Shown here piece after piece: positions 1-7,418 of a DNA stretch of 32,451 nt. The stretch comes from an uncultured Ruminococcus sp. (lineage in GTDB: Bacteria > Bacillota > Clostridia > Oscillospirales > Acutalibacteraceae). The stretch is taken from assembly GCA_902778175.1 (NCBI GenBank), contig CACYWT010000015.1, forward strand, positions 1-32,451. Reading direction: 5' to 3'. The position numbers and the translations under genes were made by a program. The notes beneath the pieces were generated by a model. That model did not search any database. It worked only from the letters and a program-made list of their open reading frames with translations, and was not told where the DNA came from. Position 1 is the first letter of the stretch; every line of letters starts with the position of its first letter.

Positions 1-22
1 ATATCTTTTTTGTACTCTGTTG

Positions 23-80
23 ACAAAGCGAAAATCCTGTCACGAAAGTGGCAGGGTTTTCGCTTTGTATTATTCATTTT
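23..80 (+). terminator. Long hairpin, probable terminator of a gene left of the window
   Basis: Arms 23-42 and 49-68 pair over about 20 bp with two G-T wobbles around a six-base loop. On the plus strand the stem is followed by a T-rich tail (to about 80). No gene in the window reads into it from the left, so it most likely ends a transcript that starts outside. Confidence 0.6.
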
Positions 81-148
81 TAAGTTTTAAGTCTTAAGTT
101 TTCAGTTTGCGCTTAACAGACAGGATTTTCTAAATGAATAATGAATGC

Positions 149-170
149 TTAAGGCAACACCGCACAAATA
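149..170 (+). repeat. Solo end of the interspersed GGCAAYACCGCACAAA repeat
   Basis: TTAAGGCAACACCGCACAAA here matches the terminal motif seen at 30297, 31060 (inverted) and 32354. Only the end motif is present. It lies directly against the terminator of the downstream minus-strand gene, and its ACAAATAAAAAA part supplies that terminator's T tract. Confidence 0.6.
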
Positions 171-206
171 AAAAAACACTTCCGGTATAAAAATATCGGA
201 AGTGTT
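168..206 (-). terminator. Rho-independent terminator of the zinc-ribbon/CBM26 gene
   Basis: Stem 175-187 pairs with 194-206 (AACACTTCCGGTA type, one wobble). Read on the minus strand it is followed by a run of T. It sits about 40 bases after the stop codon at 246. Confidence 0.8.
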
Positions 207-245
207 CTTGTTATTACATTGTAATCGGGATTTAACGGAATGACA

Positions 246-2438
246 TCAGTCCTTCTTGGAATCCTTGTCATATTTTCCGCCGTTTTTGACAGTAAAGCCG
301 CCGTTTTTCGGAACCTGCTTTTTGCCGTCGTTGAATACTACGAGCGGTTCTTCGATATCAGCAGGAACCTCATATGAATATGTACCGTCACCGTTATTCT
401 TCATCGCTTCGCCGGGCCAATCATTGTTCTTGCTGCCGCCGTTGTTTTTAGCATAAACATAGGCATTGATATTATCGCCCCAATTGTCAGGCTTTGTAAA
501 AGTAATAACTATCTTATCTCCGCTGGCAGGAGCTGCTGCGGAATCAGATGCGGTCGAAGGAGCTGCCGATTCAGTCGCAGCAGCGCTTGATGTACTCGTC
601 TGACCTGCTGTTGATGCTGTGCTGGTTTCACTGGTCTTATTACCAGAGAAAGCAACTATTACTATTACTATAATTGCGATAACAAGAATCGCAACAATAG
701 CTATCGGAACAATAAGCTTCTTACCGCCGTTGTTCGGTGCGTGAACAACATTGACAGTTGCGCCTCTGACCTGTTTTCCGTCAAATTTCATCGGAGCTTC
801 CTTGATATTGCTCGAATCGAAATTATTGAACTGATTACTCTGCTGAGCAGAAATTGATTTATCTCTTTCTATGCGCTCCTTGAGGTTCTTGACATATGAA
901 TCTGTATCGAAATTGGGATCTGCGGTACTGCTGCTTGAAACAGGAGTAGCAGACCACTGTTTCTGACCCTGAGGCTGCTGCTGTACAGGTCTTTGCTGCG
1001 GAGCCGGCTGACGCTGCTGGCGGGGCTGCTGTGCAGGTGCAGATTCGGTTGACCACTGTTTCTTCTGCGGCGCTGCCTGCTGCGGCTGCTGTGCAGGTGC
1101 AGGTTCGGTTGACCACTGTTTCTTCTGCGGCGTTGCCTGCTGCGGCTGCTGTGCAGGAGCAGGCTCTGTTGACCACTGCTTTTTCTGCGGTGCTGCCTGC
1201 TGCGGCTGCTGTTTGGGAGCAGGCTCGGTTGACCACTGTTTCTTCTGTGGTGCTGCCTGCTGCGGCTGCTGTGCAGGTGCAGGCTCTGTTGACCACTGTT
1301 TCTTCTGCGGTACTGCCTGCTGCGGCTGCTGTGCAGGTGCAGGTTCGGTTGACCACTGCTTTTTCTGCGGTGCTGCCTGCTGCGGCTGCTGTGCAGGTGC
1401 AGGTTCGGTTGACCACTGTTTTTTCTGCGGTGCTGCCTGCTGCGGCTGCTGTGCAGGTGCAGGTTCGGTTGACCACTGTTTCTTCTGCGTTGTTGCCTGC
1501 TGCGGCTGAGGCTGCTCTGTTTTCTGTTCCGGAACAGATGCTTTTTGCAGCGCTGCAGCGTTATTACGCATACTCTTTCTTCTCTGCTCTGCAGGAGATG
1601 CCGCTTCGGGGCTGTTTATATCAGGAAGCTTATCCTTGACCTCTTCGGACTGAATGGGAGTAAGCTTGACAGCAGGGGTATGACGTATCTGATCTATTGT
1701 AACTTCTTTTTCCGGCTGCATCGGCGGAAGAACACCTGTCAGCTTTTCGCCCTCGATGGGTGTAAGCTTTACTGCAGGTGTATTCGCGATATCATTGATA
1801 GATACAGGCTTTTCCTTCTGCATAGGCGGAAGAGGCGTCTTATCTCCGCCTGTGGGCAGATCAGGAAGATCGGTACTTTCAACTATAGTAGTTTCTACGA
1901 ATCTCTGTTCAAAGCCGGGGCCGTTTGATTTCTGTCTGAACTGTGAAAAAATAGTATTTGCTTTTTCTTCAGCTTCACGTCTTAATTCGGCTTCGCGTCT
2001 TGCACGGGCTTCAGCTCTGAGTCTTTCTTCCTCAGCGATCCTGTACCTTTCTCTTGCTTCCTGCTCAGCCTTGATCTTAGCTTCTTTTTCAGCTCTCGCC
2101 TTAGCCTCCGCCTCGGCTTTCTTGCGGGCTTCTTCATCCCGTTTAGCCTTTTCCTCGGCTTCTCGGCGAGCCTTCTCTTCCGCCTTGGCTTTCTCAGCGG
2201 CAGCGCGTTCTTCCGCTTCCGCTTCTGCCTTTTTACGAGCCTCTTCTTCTTCTTTGGCGCGTTTTTCCGCTTCCTGTCGGGCAGCTTCTTCTTCCTTGGC
2301 GCGTTCTTCTGCTTCAAGCTCGCGGTCCATTTCTTCCTTGGACTTGCCCTCTTTGACATTATATCCGCAGAAAGGACAGTTTTCACCGTTATTTACAATC
2401 TGCATTCCGCAGCCCGGACAACTGATTAGTAATGCCAT
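246..2438 (-). CDS. Zinc-ribbon, coiled-coil, repeat-rich membrane protein with external CBM26-like domain
   Basis: 730 residues. Order of parts: N-terminal zinc ribbon with Cys7, Cys10, Cys21 and Cys24; a long Ala/Glu/Lys/Arg coiled coil (about 33-165); Pro-rich repeats of the LPPMQ/TPAVKLTPI type; eight 20-residue repeats around QKKQWSTEPAPAQQPQQ (about 313-470) plus a degenerate ninth; one hydrophobic segment (about 574-600); a Ser/Thr/Ala linker; and a C-terminal domain (about 638-725) with WGDNINAYVY, WPGEAM, YSYEVP and VVFNDG, which resembles starch-binding module CBM26. There is no signal peptide, so the ribbon and coil should be cytosolic and the CBM outside. GAGGAG precedes the ATG and a clear promoter and terminator make it monocistronic. 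No catalytic domain is visible. A role as starch sensor or tether is inference. Confidence 0.85.
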   Translation of the reverse strand: MALLISCPGCGMQIVNNGENCPFCGYNVKEGKSKEEMDRELEAEERAKEEEAARQEAEKRAKEEEEARKKAEAEAEERAAAEKAKAEEKARREAEEKAKRDEEARKKAEAEAKARAEKEAKIKAEQEARERYRIAEEERLRAEARARREAELRREAEEKANTIFSQFRQKSNGPGFEQRFVETTIVESTDLPDLPTGGDKTPLPPMQKEKPVSINDIANTPAVKLTPIEGEKLTGVLPPMQPEKEVTIDQIRHTPAVKLTPIQSEEVKDKLPDINSPEAASPAEQRRKSMRNNAAALQKASVPEQKTEQPQPQQATTQKKQWSTEPAPAQQPQQAAPQKKQWSTEPAPAQQPQQAAPQKKQWSTEPAPAQQPQQAVPQKKQWSTEPAPAQQPQQAAPQKKQWSTEPAPKQQPQQAAPQKKQWSTEPAPAQQPQQATPQKKQWSTEPAPAQQPQQAAPQKKQWSTESAPAQQPRQQRQPAPQQRPVQQQPQGQKQWSATPVSSSSTADPNFDTDSYVKNLKERIERDKSISAQQSNQFNNFDSSNIKEAPMKFDGKQVRGATVNVVHAPNNGGKKLIVPIAIVAILVIAIIVIVIVAFSGNKTSETSTASTAGQTSTSSAAATESAAPSTASDSAAAPASGDKIVITFTKPDNWGDNINAYVYAKNNGGSKNNDWPGEAMKNNGDGTYSYEVPADIEEPLVVFNDGKKQVPKNGGFTVKNGGKYDKDSKKD
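1021..1500 (-). repeat. Eight tandem 60-bp repeats inside the CBM26-protein gene
   Basis: The period is exactly 60 bp over eight units with a few percent divergence; each encodes 20 residues rich in Pro, Gln and Ala with a conserved KKQWSTE core. Because the period is a multiple of three and the units lack stops, all frames stay open here and create spurious ORFs on both strands. Confidence 0.95.
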
Positions 2439-2510
2439 AGTTATATCTCCTCTGTGCCTGATTTAATTAACTGTAAATCACAAACTTATCAGTTTAATTC
2501 ATTACTTAAT

Positions 2511-2539
2511 ATTATATAATAAAATTATGATACAGTCAA
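2511..2539 (-). promoter_or_regulatory. Sigma-A type promoter of the CBM26-protein gene
   Basis: On the minus strand, TTGACT (2534-2539), a 17-base spacer and TATAAT (2511-2516). Predicted leader is about 65 nt before the ATG at 2438. Confidence 0.75.
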
Positions 2540-2644
2540 TATTTTTGGAAAAATTATATGTATTTTACCGTAAAAGCCGGAATAATGAACATAAATGTTA
2601 AAATTTATTCAGGTATAATCACTCCATAAAATGAATAATTTTAT

Positions 2645-2688
2645 ATGAACACAAAAAAGAAGGGAACTCTTTTAGCAAGTGTTCCCTT
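2645..2688 (-). terminator. Terminator of the HD-GYP gene
   Basis: Stem 2660-2671 with 2677-2688 (AAGGGAAC core, one mismatch) followed on the minus strand by a run of six T. It lies about 25 bases after the stop at 2713. Confidence 0.8.
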
Positions 2689-2712
2689 TCCCAGTCTGTT
2701 TTTATTATCTGC

Positions 2713-3993
2713 TCAGTCTGCATTAGCCTTTGCTATCTCGTCTATCGTGTCGCGGATCCGAAGGAAGGCGTCAACAACAACGGGATCGAATTTCTTGCCG
2801 CGCTGTTCCTTTATATTATCGAATACGACAGATGTCGGAAGTGCAGCCTTATAGCTTCTCTTTGCAACGAGCGCATCAAAATAATCGGCTATTGTCATTA
2901 TTCTGGCGCAGAGCGGTATCTCATCTCCCGATATTCCGTAAGGATAACCGGATCCGTCCCAACATTCGTGATGGTACAGAGCCACGGATTTTGCTACCTT
3001 GAGAAATTCCTCATCTTCGATATCGCTCATGGATTCCTCTATAAGCGCCTTTCCGTTTACGGTATGCTGCTTTATGGTATTGAATTCGTTTTGCGTAAGT
3101 CTGCCGGCTTTGGTAAGTATCGAATCGGGAATCGTTATCTTGCCTATATCATGCAGAGGCGCGGACATCATTACATCATGCATATATCTGTCATCAAGTA
3201 TATCGGTATAATCACCGTTCCGCTTTAATTCTTTTACCAGAGCCTCAACATATTCGCTTGTACGCTTGACGTGCTTGCCTGTGCTGCCGTCACGGGCTTC
3301 AATGATATTCGCAAAGCTTATAATGATCTGATTCTGCATCGACTCAATAGCGTTCGTCTTTTCATTTACGCTTGTATCGAGCTGGCTTCTCTTTTCATCA
3401 AGCGAATGTACGACTCTTCCCGTGAAAATATAGATAAGAGTAAAGCTTGTCAGGCTGTTGAGTATTGTCAGACCTATTGTCACATTGTCATCAAGACGAT
3501 ATATCGGCGCATAATCACTAAAGAAAACTATCAGATATATAAATGTAGCAGCAGAGCACAGGATAATAAACCTTCTGATCATAGTGTAAACCGTACCCTT
3601 TTTGCGTATCAGCAGCGACAGGAACATCAGCGGAATGAGAAGATAATGGAAACCGGGACCAAGCCCGTAATACCGTACCGTTACAAGCTGATGCATATAC
3701 AGTTCCATTGCTGCAAGTATCGTACACGGAAGCCATGACCCCTTGAACCTTCTCAGCATGAATACAAAGCATGTATAGAGAAGAACGCTTATTCCGTCAA
3801 GAACAAGCATCAGCGGATCACGGAATATGGAAAAAATGACAAGGTAAACGCTGTGAAGTAAAAGACACGCCAGAAAAAACATATTGAGCGGCGCGCTGAA
3901 ATAAGCATAGTCGGCATAATCCTTGTCATCATTATAAACAGGAGTTCCTGTAAAGAAATCTACCAACTTATTATGTTTTGCTGATTTTGACAT
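2713..3993 (-). CDS. Membrane HD-GYP domain protein (probable cyclic-di-GMP phosphodiesterase)
   Basis: 426 residues from the ATG at 3993, chosen because GAGG lies eight bases upstream; a GTG nine bases earlier overlaps that site. The N-terminal half (about 35-200) is a set of roughly six hydrophobic segments, followed by a short helical linker. The C-terminal half has the HD-GYP signature: SFANIIEARDGSTGKH, the HD pair in LHDIGKI (about 279) and HHECWDGSGYP (about 340-350). Family members hydrolyse c-di-GMP using a two- or three-metal centre. No GGDEF partner is encoded nearby. It is transcribed alone from a promoter facing away from the polysaccharide deacetylase gene. The family call is firm; the signal sensed by the membrane part is unknown. 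Confidence 0.9.
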   Translation of the reverse strand: MSKSAKHNKLVDFFTGTPVYNDDKDYADYAYFSAPLNMFFLACLLLHSVYLVIFSIFRDPLMLVLDGISVLLYTCFVFMLRRFKGSWLPCTILAAMELYMHQLVTVRYYGLGPGFHYLLIPLMFLSLLIRKKGTVYTMIRRFIILCSAATFIYLIVFFSDYAPIYRLDDNVTIGLTILNSLTSFTLIYIFTGRVVHSLDEKRSQLDTSVNEKTNAIESMQNQIIISFANIIEARDGSTGKHVKRTSEYVEALVKELKRNGDYTDILDDRYMHDVMMSAPLHDIGKITIPDSILTKAGRLTQNEFNTIKQHTVNGKALIEESMSDIEDEEFLKVAKSVALYHHECWDGSGYPYGISGDEIPLCARIMTIADYFDALVAKRSYKAALPTSVVFDNIKEQRGKKFDPVVVDAFLRIRDTIDEIAKANAD

Positions 3994-4064
3994 CAAATAC
4001 ACCTCAAAATCTTAAAAATACCATTTCAACTAAAATTATACAATAATTAAACCAATTTTATATA

Positions 4065-4093
4065 ATTATACTATATTTTTCCGGTATATTCAA
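4065..4093 (-). promoter_or_regulatory. Promoter of the HD-GYP gene
   Basis: Minus strand TTGAAT (4088-4093), 17-base spacer, TATAAT (4065-4070), about 70 bases upstream of the ATG. Confidence 0.7.
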
Positions 4094-4141
4094 TAGTAAA
4101 AAACAAAAACCATCATATTTTTTTGTGAGGAGGAGAAACAT

Positions 4142-5011
4142 ATGTATCTGATCCTGCGAAAGAAAAACCTGATCCTTGCCGTTACCGCAGTATTTATCGT
4201 TTCAATCTGCATTTCGGTATGCTTTTATACAATGCCCGTACAAGGTAATACCGAAGAGATAAAACTTCCGGTAATCATGTATCATGGGCTTTGCAGCAAG
4301 GAAGAAAGAAGGAATAATTACATGATCGACCCTGACTGTTTTGAGGACGACCTTGTTTATCTGAAAAGCAACGGATATAATACAATTTTTATTTCCGAAC
4401 TTGTCAGTCATGTCGAAAAGGGGATCCCTCTGCCCGAAAACCCGGTAATACTGACCTTTGACGACGGATATCTGAATAATTATACGATTGCCTTTCCGCT
4501 GCTGAAAAAATACAATATGAAGGCAGTCGTCTCTCCTATTGCATCTCAGGCGGATAATGCGGAAAATGAAAAATACCGCAGTGATCTGTGGTCCCAGTGC
4601 AAATGGTCACAGCTCAGGGAAATGACGGAAAGCGGTCTGGTGGAGCTGGAAAACCATTCATACGATCTTCATAAAAACGAGGGCGGCAAAAAGGGTGCCG
4701 CCGCATTGCCCGGTGAAAGCTTTGACGATTACAAAACACGGCTTACCGACGATCTTGCTCTTGCGGACAAAAGGATCCTCCGGAATACCGGACGCAAGCC
4801 CTGCGCCTTTGTCTGTCCGTTCGGGGCGATAAGCAGAGATACCGGGAAAATAGCCCGTGAATACGGATTCAGTGCAATGCTCGACTGCGAAAACAAAATA
4901 AACATTATTACCTGTGAAGATGATCTTTTTCATATTCACAGATTTCTCAGACCCGATAAGATAAGCGCGCAGGAGTTTTTCAATAAGTGTATCGGCAAAA
5001 ATCGGGAATAA
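4142..5011 (+). CDS. Polysaccharide deacetylase family protein (NodB-type)
   Basis: 289 residues. An N-terminal hydrophobic stretch (about 10-30) looks like a signal anchor or signal peptide, placing the enzyme outside the membrane. The NodB core is recognisable: LPVIMYHGL near the start, TFDDGY (106-111, with the base/metal Asp pair at 108-109), the metal motif HSYDLH (His172 and His177) and VCPFG (about 224-228). Such enzymes remove N- or O-acetyl groups from peptidoglycan or other surface glycans using a bound divalent metal. GGAGGAG sits just upstream of the ATG. The next gene, an amidase, starts 55 bases downstream on the same strand, so the pair probably forms a cell-wall remodelling operon. 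The exact substrate cannot be read from sequence. Confidence 0.88.
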   Translation: MYLILRKKNLILAVTAVFIVSICISVCFYTMPVQGNTEEIKLPVIMYHGLCSKEERRNNYMIDPDCFEDDLVYLKSNGYNTIFISELVSHVEKGIPLPENPVILTFDDGYLNNYTIAFPLLKKYNMKAVVSPIASQADNAENEKYRSDLWSQCKWSQLREMTESGLVELENHSYDLHKNEGGKKGAAALPGESFDDYKTRLTDDLALADKRILRNTGRKPCAFVCPFGAISRDTGKIAREYGFSAMLDCENKINIITCEDDLFHIHRFLRPDKISAQEFFNKCIGKNRE

Positions 5012-5066
5012 CCCGGACAATGCCTTCATAGAATGATCAGACAGATAATCTCAGGGAGGAAATCAT

Positions 5067-5807
5067 ATGCCGAAAATATTTCTAAGTCCGTCCACTCAGG
5101 AATTTAATCCCTATATTGACGGCGGAAACGAAGAATATTATATGAACCTTATTGCCGATGATATGGAACCGTATCTCACTGCATCGGGAATAGAATTTGA
5201 CAGGAATGATCCTGCCGGAACAGTCAATAACTCCGTCGCTCAGTCAAATTCAGGAAATTACGATCTGCATTTAGCCATTCACTCCAATGCCTCTCCTGCA
5301 TCTTCCGCAGGAAAAAACCGCGGCACTCAGGTTTATTACTTCCCCGGTTCTGTAAGCAGCACAAGAGCCGCAGAAATATTTGCCGATAATTTCAGGAAAA
5401 TTTATCCCGACCCTGAACTTGTCAGAACAGTACCGACTGCCTCACTTGCGGAAATCGCAAGAACTAAGGCTCCTGCCATTCTGATCGAGGTAGCTTATCA
5501 CGATAACCGTGATGATGCAAAATGGATAAGAGAAAATATTGACAGGATTGCCGTAAATCTCACAATGTCAACAGCAGAATTTCTCGGGGTAAGATTCCGT
5601 ACCCCGGACCAGGCTGAAAAAGGTATTGTTTCTACAGCGGATTCCCCTCTTAATCTCAGAAAAGGACCTTCCCTTTCTTCGGAGATCATTTCAAGGATCC
5701 CCAGAGGAACAAGACTTGTTATCGGATCACGGAGCGGCGATTGGTACCTTACGATGTATAATGGACTGCAAGGCTTTGTGAACAAAAACTATGTAAAAAT
5801 TTTATAG
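5067..5807 (+). CDS. N-acetylmuramoyl-L-alanine amidase (Amidase_3 type) with C-terminal SH3b domain
   Basis: 246 residues. Residues 1-175 follow the Amidase_3 fold pattern: IFLSPSTQE, GGNEEYYMN, LHLAIHSNASP (metal His), GTQVYYFPGS and the catalytic-Glu region ILIEVAYHDN. Residues about 188-246 form a bacterial SH3 domain (LNLRKGPS, GDWYLTMYNG, GFVNKNYVKIL) that would bind cell wall. The first zinc-binding His of the usual GHGG motif is replaced by PSTQ; I recall this as a recurring variant in clostridial homologues. No signal peptide is visible, unlike the deacetylase before it, so export would need another route. The AGGGAGGAAATC ribosome site and 55-base gap support co-transcription with the deacetylase. 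Confidence 0.85.
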   Translation: MPKIFLSPSTQEFNPYIDGGNEEYYMNLIADDMEPYLTASGIEFDRNDPAGTVNNSVAQSNSGNYDLHLAIHSNASPASSAGKNRGTQVYYFPGSVSSTRAAEIFADNFRKIYPDPELVRTVPTASLAEIARTKAPAILIEVAYHDNRDDAKWIRENIDRIAVNLTMSTAEFLGVRFRTPDQAEKGIVSTADSPLNLRKGPSLSSEIISRIPRGTRLVIGSRSGDWYLTMYNGLQGFVNKNYVKIL

Positions 5808-5839
5808 AACATTACTAAAAAAATATACACAAAAAATCC

Positions 5840-5868
5840 TTTACAAATACAAAAAGGTATGTTATATT
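5840..5868 (+). promoter_or_regulatory. Promoter of perR
   Basis: TTTACA (5840-5845), 17-base spacer, TATATT (5863-5868). The predicted start point falls in the AT palindrome at 5878-5897, so a repressor bound there would block transcription. Confidence 0.7.
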
Positions 5869-5877
5869 AATAATCAA

Positions 5878-5897
5878 GAATAATTATTATTATTTTC
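5878..5897. promoter_or_regulatory. PerR-box-like operator
   Basis: ATAATTATTAT (5880-5890) matches exactly the 11-base core of the Bacillus PerR box TTATAATNATTATAA; three of the four outer bases differ. It overlaps the expected transcription start of the Fur-family gene, consistent with autoregulation. Assignment to PerR is inference from position and core match. Confidence 0.55.
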
Positions 5898-5932
5898 ACG
5901 GACATAAACAACATAAATATGAGGTGAAAAAA

Positions 5933-6352
5933 ATGCAGATCAAGCGTAATTTCAGTGCCAAAAGAGAAGCGATCTATGACACATTATCCTCAACAAAAAC
6001 TCACCCGACTGCCGAATGGGTATACAACAAACTAAAGCCCGATCTGCCTGATCTGAGTCTTGGTACCGTATACCGAAATCTCACTGTTTTCAAGGAAATG
6101 GGGCTTGCCCGTTCCGTCGGTGTGGTAAACGGTCAGGAAAGATTTGACGCGGATATGACACCTCACCCTCATTTTGTATGCACGAAATGTTTCAAGGTCA
6201 TTGACGTGCCTAAGGGTAGAAATTTCGTTGACGGAAATATATATGATTATGTTTCAAGAGAATGCGGCGTAAATGTTGAAACACACAGCATCACCTTCTA
6301 TGGTCTTTGCGATGTATGTGCCGGTAAAAAAGAGAAATTCAGCGAGCAGTGA
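5933..6352 (+). CDS. perR: Fur-family peroxide-type regulator (PerR-like)
   Basis: 139 residues from the ATG at 5933, seven bases after GAGGTG; a GTG at 5924 lies inside that ribosome site and is unlikely. The winged-helix DNA-binding half is typical (HPTAEWVYNKL, LSLGTVYRNL, LARSV) and the C-terminal half has the structural zinc pairs CTKC and CDVC and the His-rich HPHFVC segment. In PerR an iron or manganese-bound site is oxidised by peroxide, releasing DNA and derepressing defence genes. The neighbouring reverse rubrerythrin, 55 bases downstream, is a peroxide reductase, and a PerR-box-like palindrome precedes the gene. Fur or Zur roles are less likely given that context but cannot be excluded. 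Confidence 0.88.
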   Translation: MQIKRNFSAKREAIYDTLSSTKTHPTAEWVYNKLKPDLPDLSLGTVYRNLTVFKEMGLARSVGVVNGQERFDADMTPHPHFVCTKCFKVIDVPKGRNFVDGNIYDYVSRECGVNVETHSITFYGLCDVCAGKKEKFSEQ

Positions 6353-6407
6353 TCATTGCTTGCCGGATATAGAAAACCATATTTTATAAAAAACGGAGGA
6401 AACAATC

Positions 6408-6953
6408 ATGAAAAAATTTGTCTGTCAGGTATGCGGATATGTTTACGAGGGAGATGCTGCGCCGGAGCAGTGCCCTATCTGTAAGGCTCCCAAGGAAAAA
6501 TTCAACGAGCTGAAGGGCGAGGCTTCTTTTGCAACAGTACACGAATTAGGCTCCGCTAAGAGCGTTGATCCTGAGATCATCAAGGAGCTCCAGGCTAATT
6601 TCAACGGCGAATGCAGCGAGGTCGGAATGTATCTTGCAATGGCAAGACAGGCTGACCGCGAAGGTTATCCTGAGGTTGCTGCCGCATTCACAAAGTATGC
6701 ATTCGAGGAAGCTGAACACGCTGCAAAATTTGCAGAGCTTCTCGGTGAAGTTCTCACAGACAGCACAAAGAAGAATCTCCAGATGCGCGTAGACGCTGAA
6801 ACTGGCGCTTGCGCAGGTAAATTCGAGCTTGCTAAAAAGGCAAAGGCTCAGAATCTTGACGCTATCCATGATACCGTTCATGAAATGGCTAAGGACGAGG
6901 CTCGTCACGGCGCAGGCTTTGCAGGACTGCTCAAGAGATATTTCGGCGAATAA
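6408..6953 (+). CDS. rbr: Reverse rubrerythrin (rubredoxin domain first)
   Basis: 181 residues. Residues 1-36 are a rubredoxin-like iron site with Cys6, Cys9, Cys22 and Cys25 (CQVCGY, CPICKAP). Residues about 50-181 form the ferritin-like diiron domain with [31 protein letters not shown] and DEARHGAGF. This order is the reverse of classical rubrerythrin and is typical of the clostridial enzymes that reduce hydrogen peroxide and oxygen with NADH-derived electrons in the cytosol. Codons are of the highly expressed kind (AAG, GCT, CTC) and the GGAGG site is strong. It follows the PerR-like gene and is closed by a strong terminator, so it is probably in that regulon. Naming beyond reverse rubrerythrin is not needed. 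Confidence 0.93.
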   Translation: MKKFVCQVCGYVYEGDAAPEQCPICKAPKEKFNELKGEASFATVHELGSAKSVDPEIIKELQANFNGECSEVGMYLAMARQADREGYPEVAAAFTKYAFEEAEHAAKFAELLGEVLTDSTKKNLQMRVDAETGACAGKFELAKKAKAQNLDAIHDTVHEMAKDEARHGAGFAGLLKRYFGE

Positions 6954-7003
6954 TACGATGTGCGATAACAATGTGCTGATGAACAGCCGGACGATCTGAA
7001 CAA

Positions 7004-7051
7004 ATAAAAATGAGGACAGGCTCATATATACGGGCTTGTCCTCATTTATTT
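7004..7051. terminator. Bidirectional terminator between rbr and the C_GCAxxG gene
   Basis: A 15-bp stem (7008-7022 with 7033-7047, AAATGAGGACA core, two wobbles) is flanked by A-rich sequence on the left and T-rich on the right, so it can stop transcripts from both converging genes. Confidence 0.85.
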
Positions 7052-7418
7052 ATTTCATGCTTTCAACTATCCTTACTGCATTTCTTACGCAGTCGTCACA
7101 GGAACATAGCACCTTCCCTGTTCCGATCCCTTTCAGATCGGCGCAGCGTACCGCTCCGCAGCTTTGTCTGAAAGCTGCAAGTATCTCTCTGCCTCCGGCT
7201 GCATTGCGTCTGCTGTTCATAAGACTATCCACCATGACCGCGCCGACAAGCGCTCCGCAATTGCCCTCCATACAGCCCATTCCGGAACCGAATCCTGCTC
7301 CGAGTGTACGCAGTGTGTTTTCATCAGGCGACAGAATATCAGCATAGCTCAGCAGCACCGCCTGACAGCAATTGCATCCGCTGTGTTTAAGCTCTATTGC
7401 TTTATCTTCTCTGTTCAT
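7050..7418 (-). CDS. C_GCAxxG_C_C family protein
   Basis: 122 residues from the ATG at 7418. An upstream ATG at 7430 exists, but GGAGGAG starting right at it serves the ATG at 7418. The protein shows the spaced Cys/Gly pattern that names the family: HSGCNCCQAV, LGAGFGSGMGCMEGNCGAL, RQSCGAVRCADL and CSCDDCV. Members are small Cys-rich, presumed redox or metal-cofactor proteins of anaerobes; the biochemical role is not established. Its ATG overlaps the stop of the preceding two-TM gene (ATGA), so it is translationally coupled to that cluster. Whether the functions are linked or only the transcripts is unclear. Confidence 0.85.
   Translation of the reverse strand: MNREDKAIELKHSGCNCCQAVLLSYADILSPDENTLRTLGAGFGSGMGCMEGNCGALVGAVMVDSLMNSRRNAAGGREILAAFRQSCGAVRCADLKGIGTGKVLCSCDDCVRNAVRIVESMK

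Noticed and set aside
1021-1500. Regular 60-bp repeats as a CRISPR array
   Set aside because: The repeats are contiguous without unique spacers and encode an in-frame peptide repeat.
859-1639. Long open frames rich in Cys/Ala/Val on both strands across the 60-bp repeats
   Set aside because: They are produced by the repeat period (multiple of three, no stops) within the real minus-strand gene and have no ribosome sites.
1982-2386. Lys/Arg-rich 134-residue frame on the minus strand
   Set aside because: It is the shifted frame of the coiled-coil coding region with no ribosome site.
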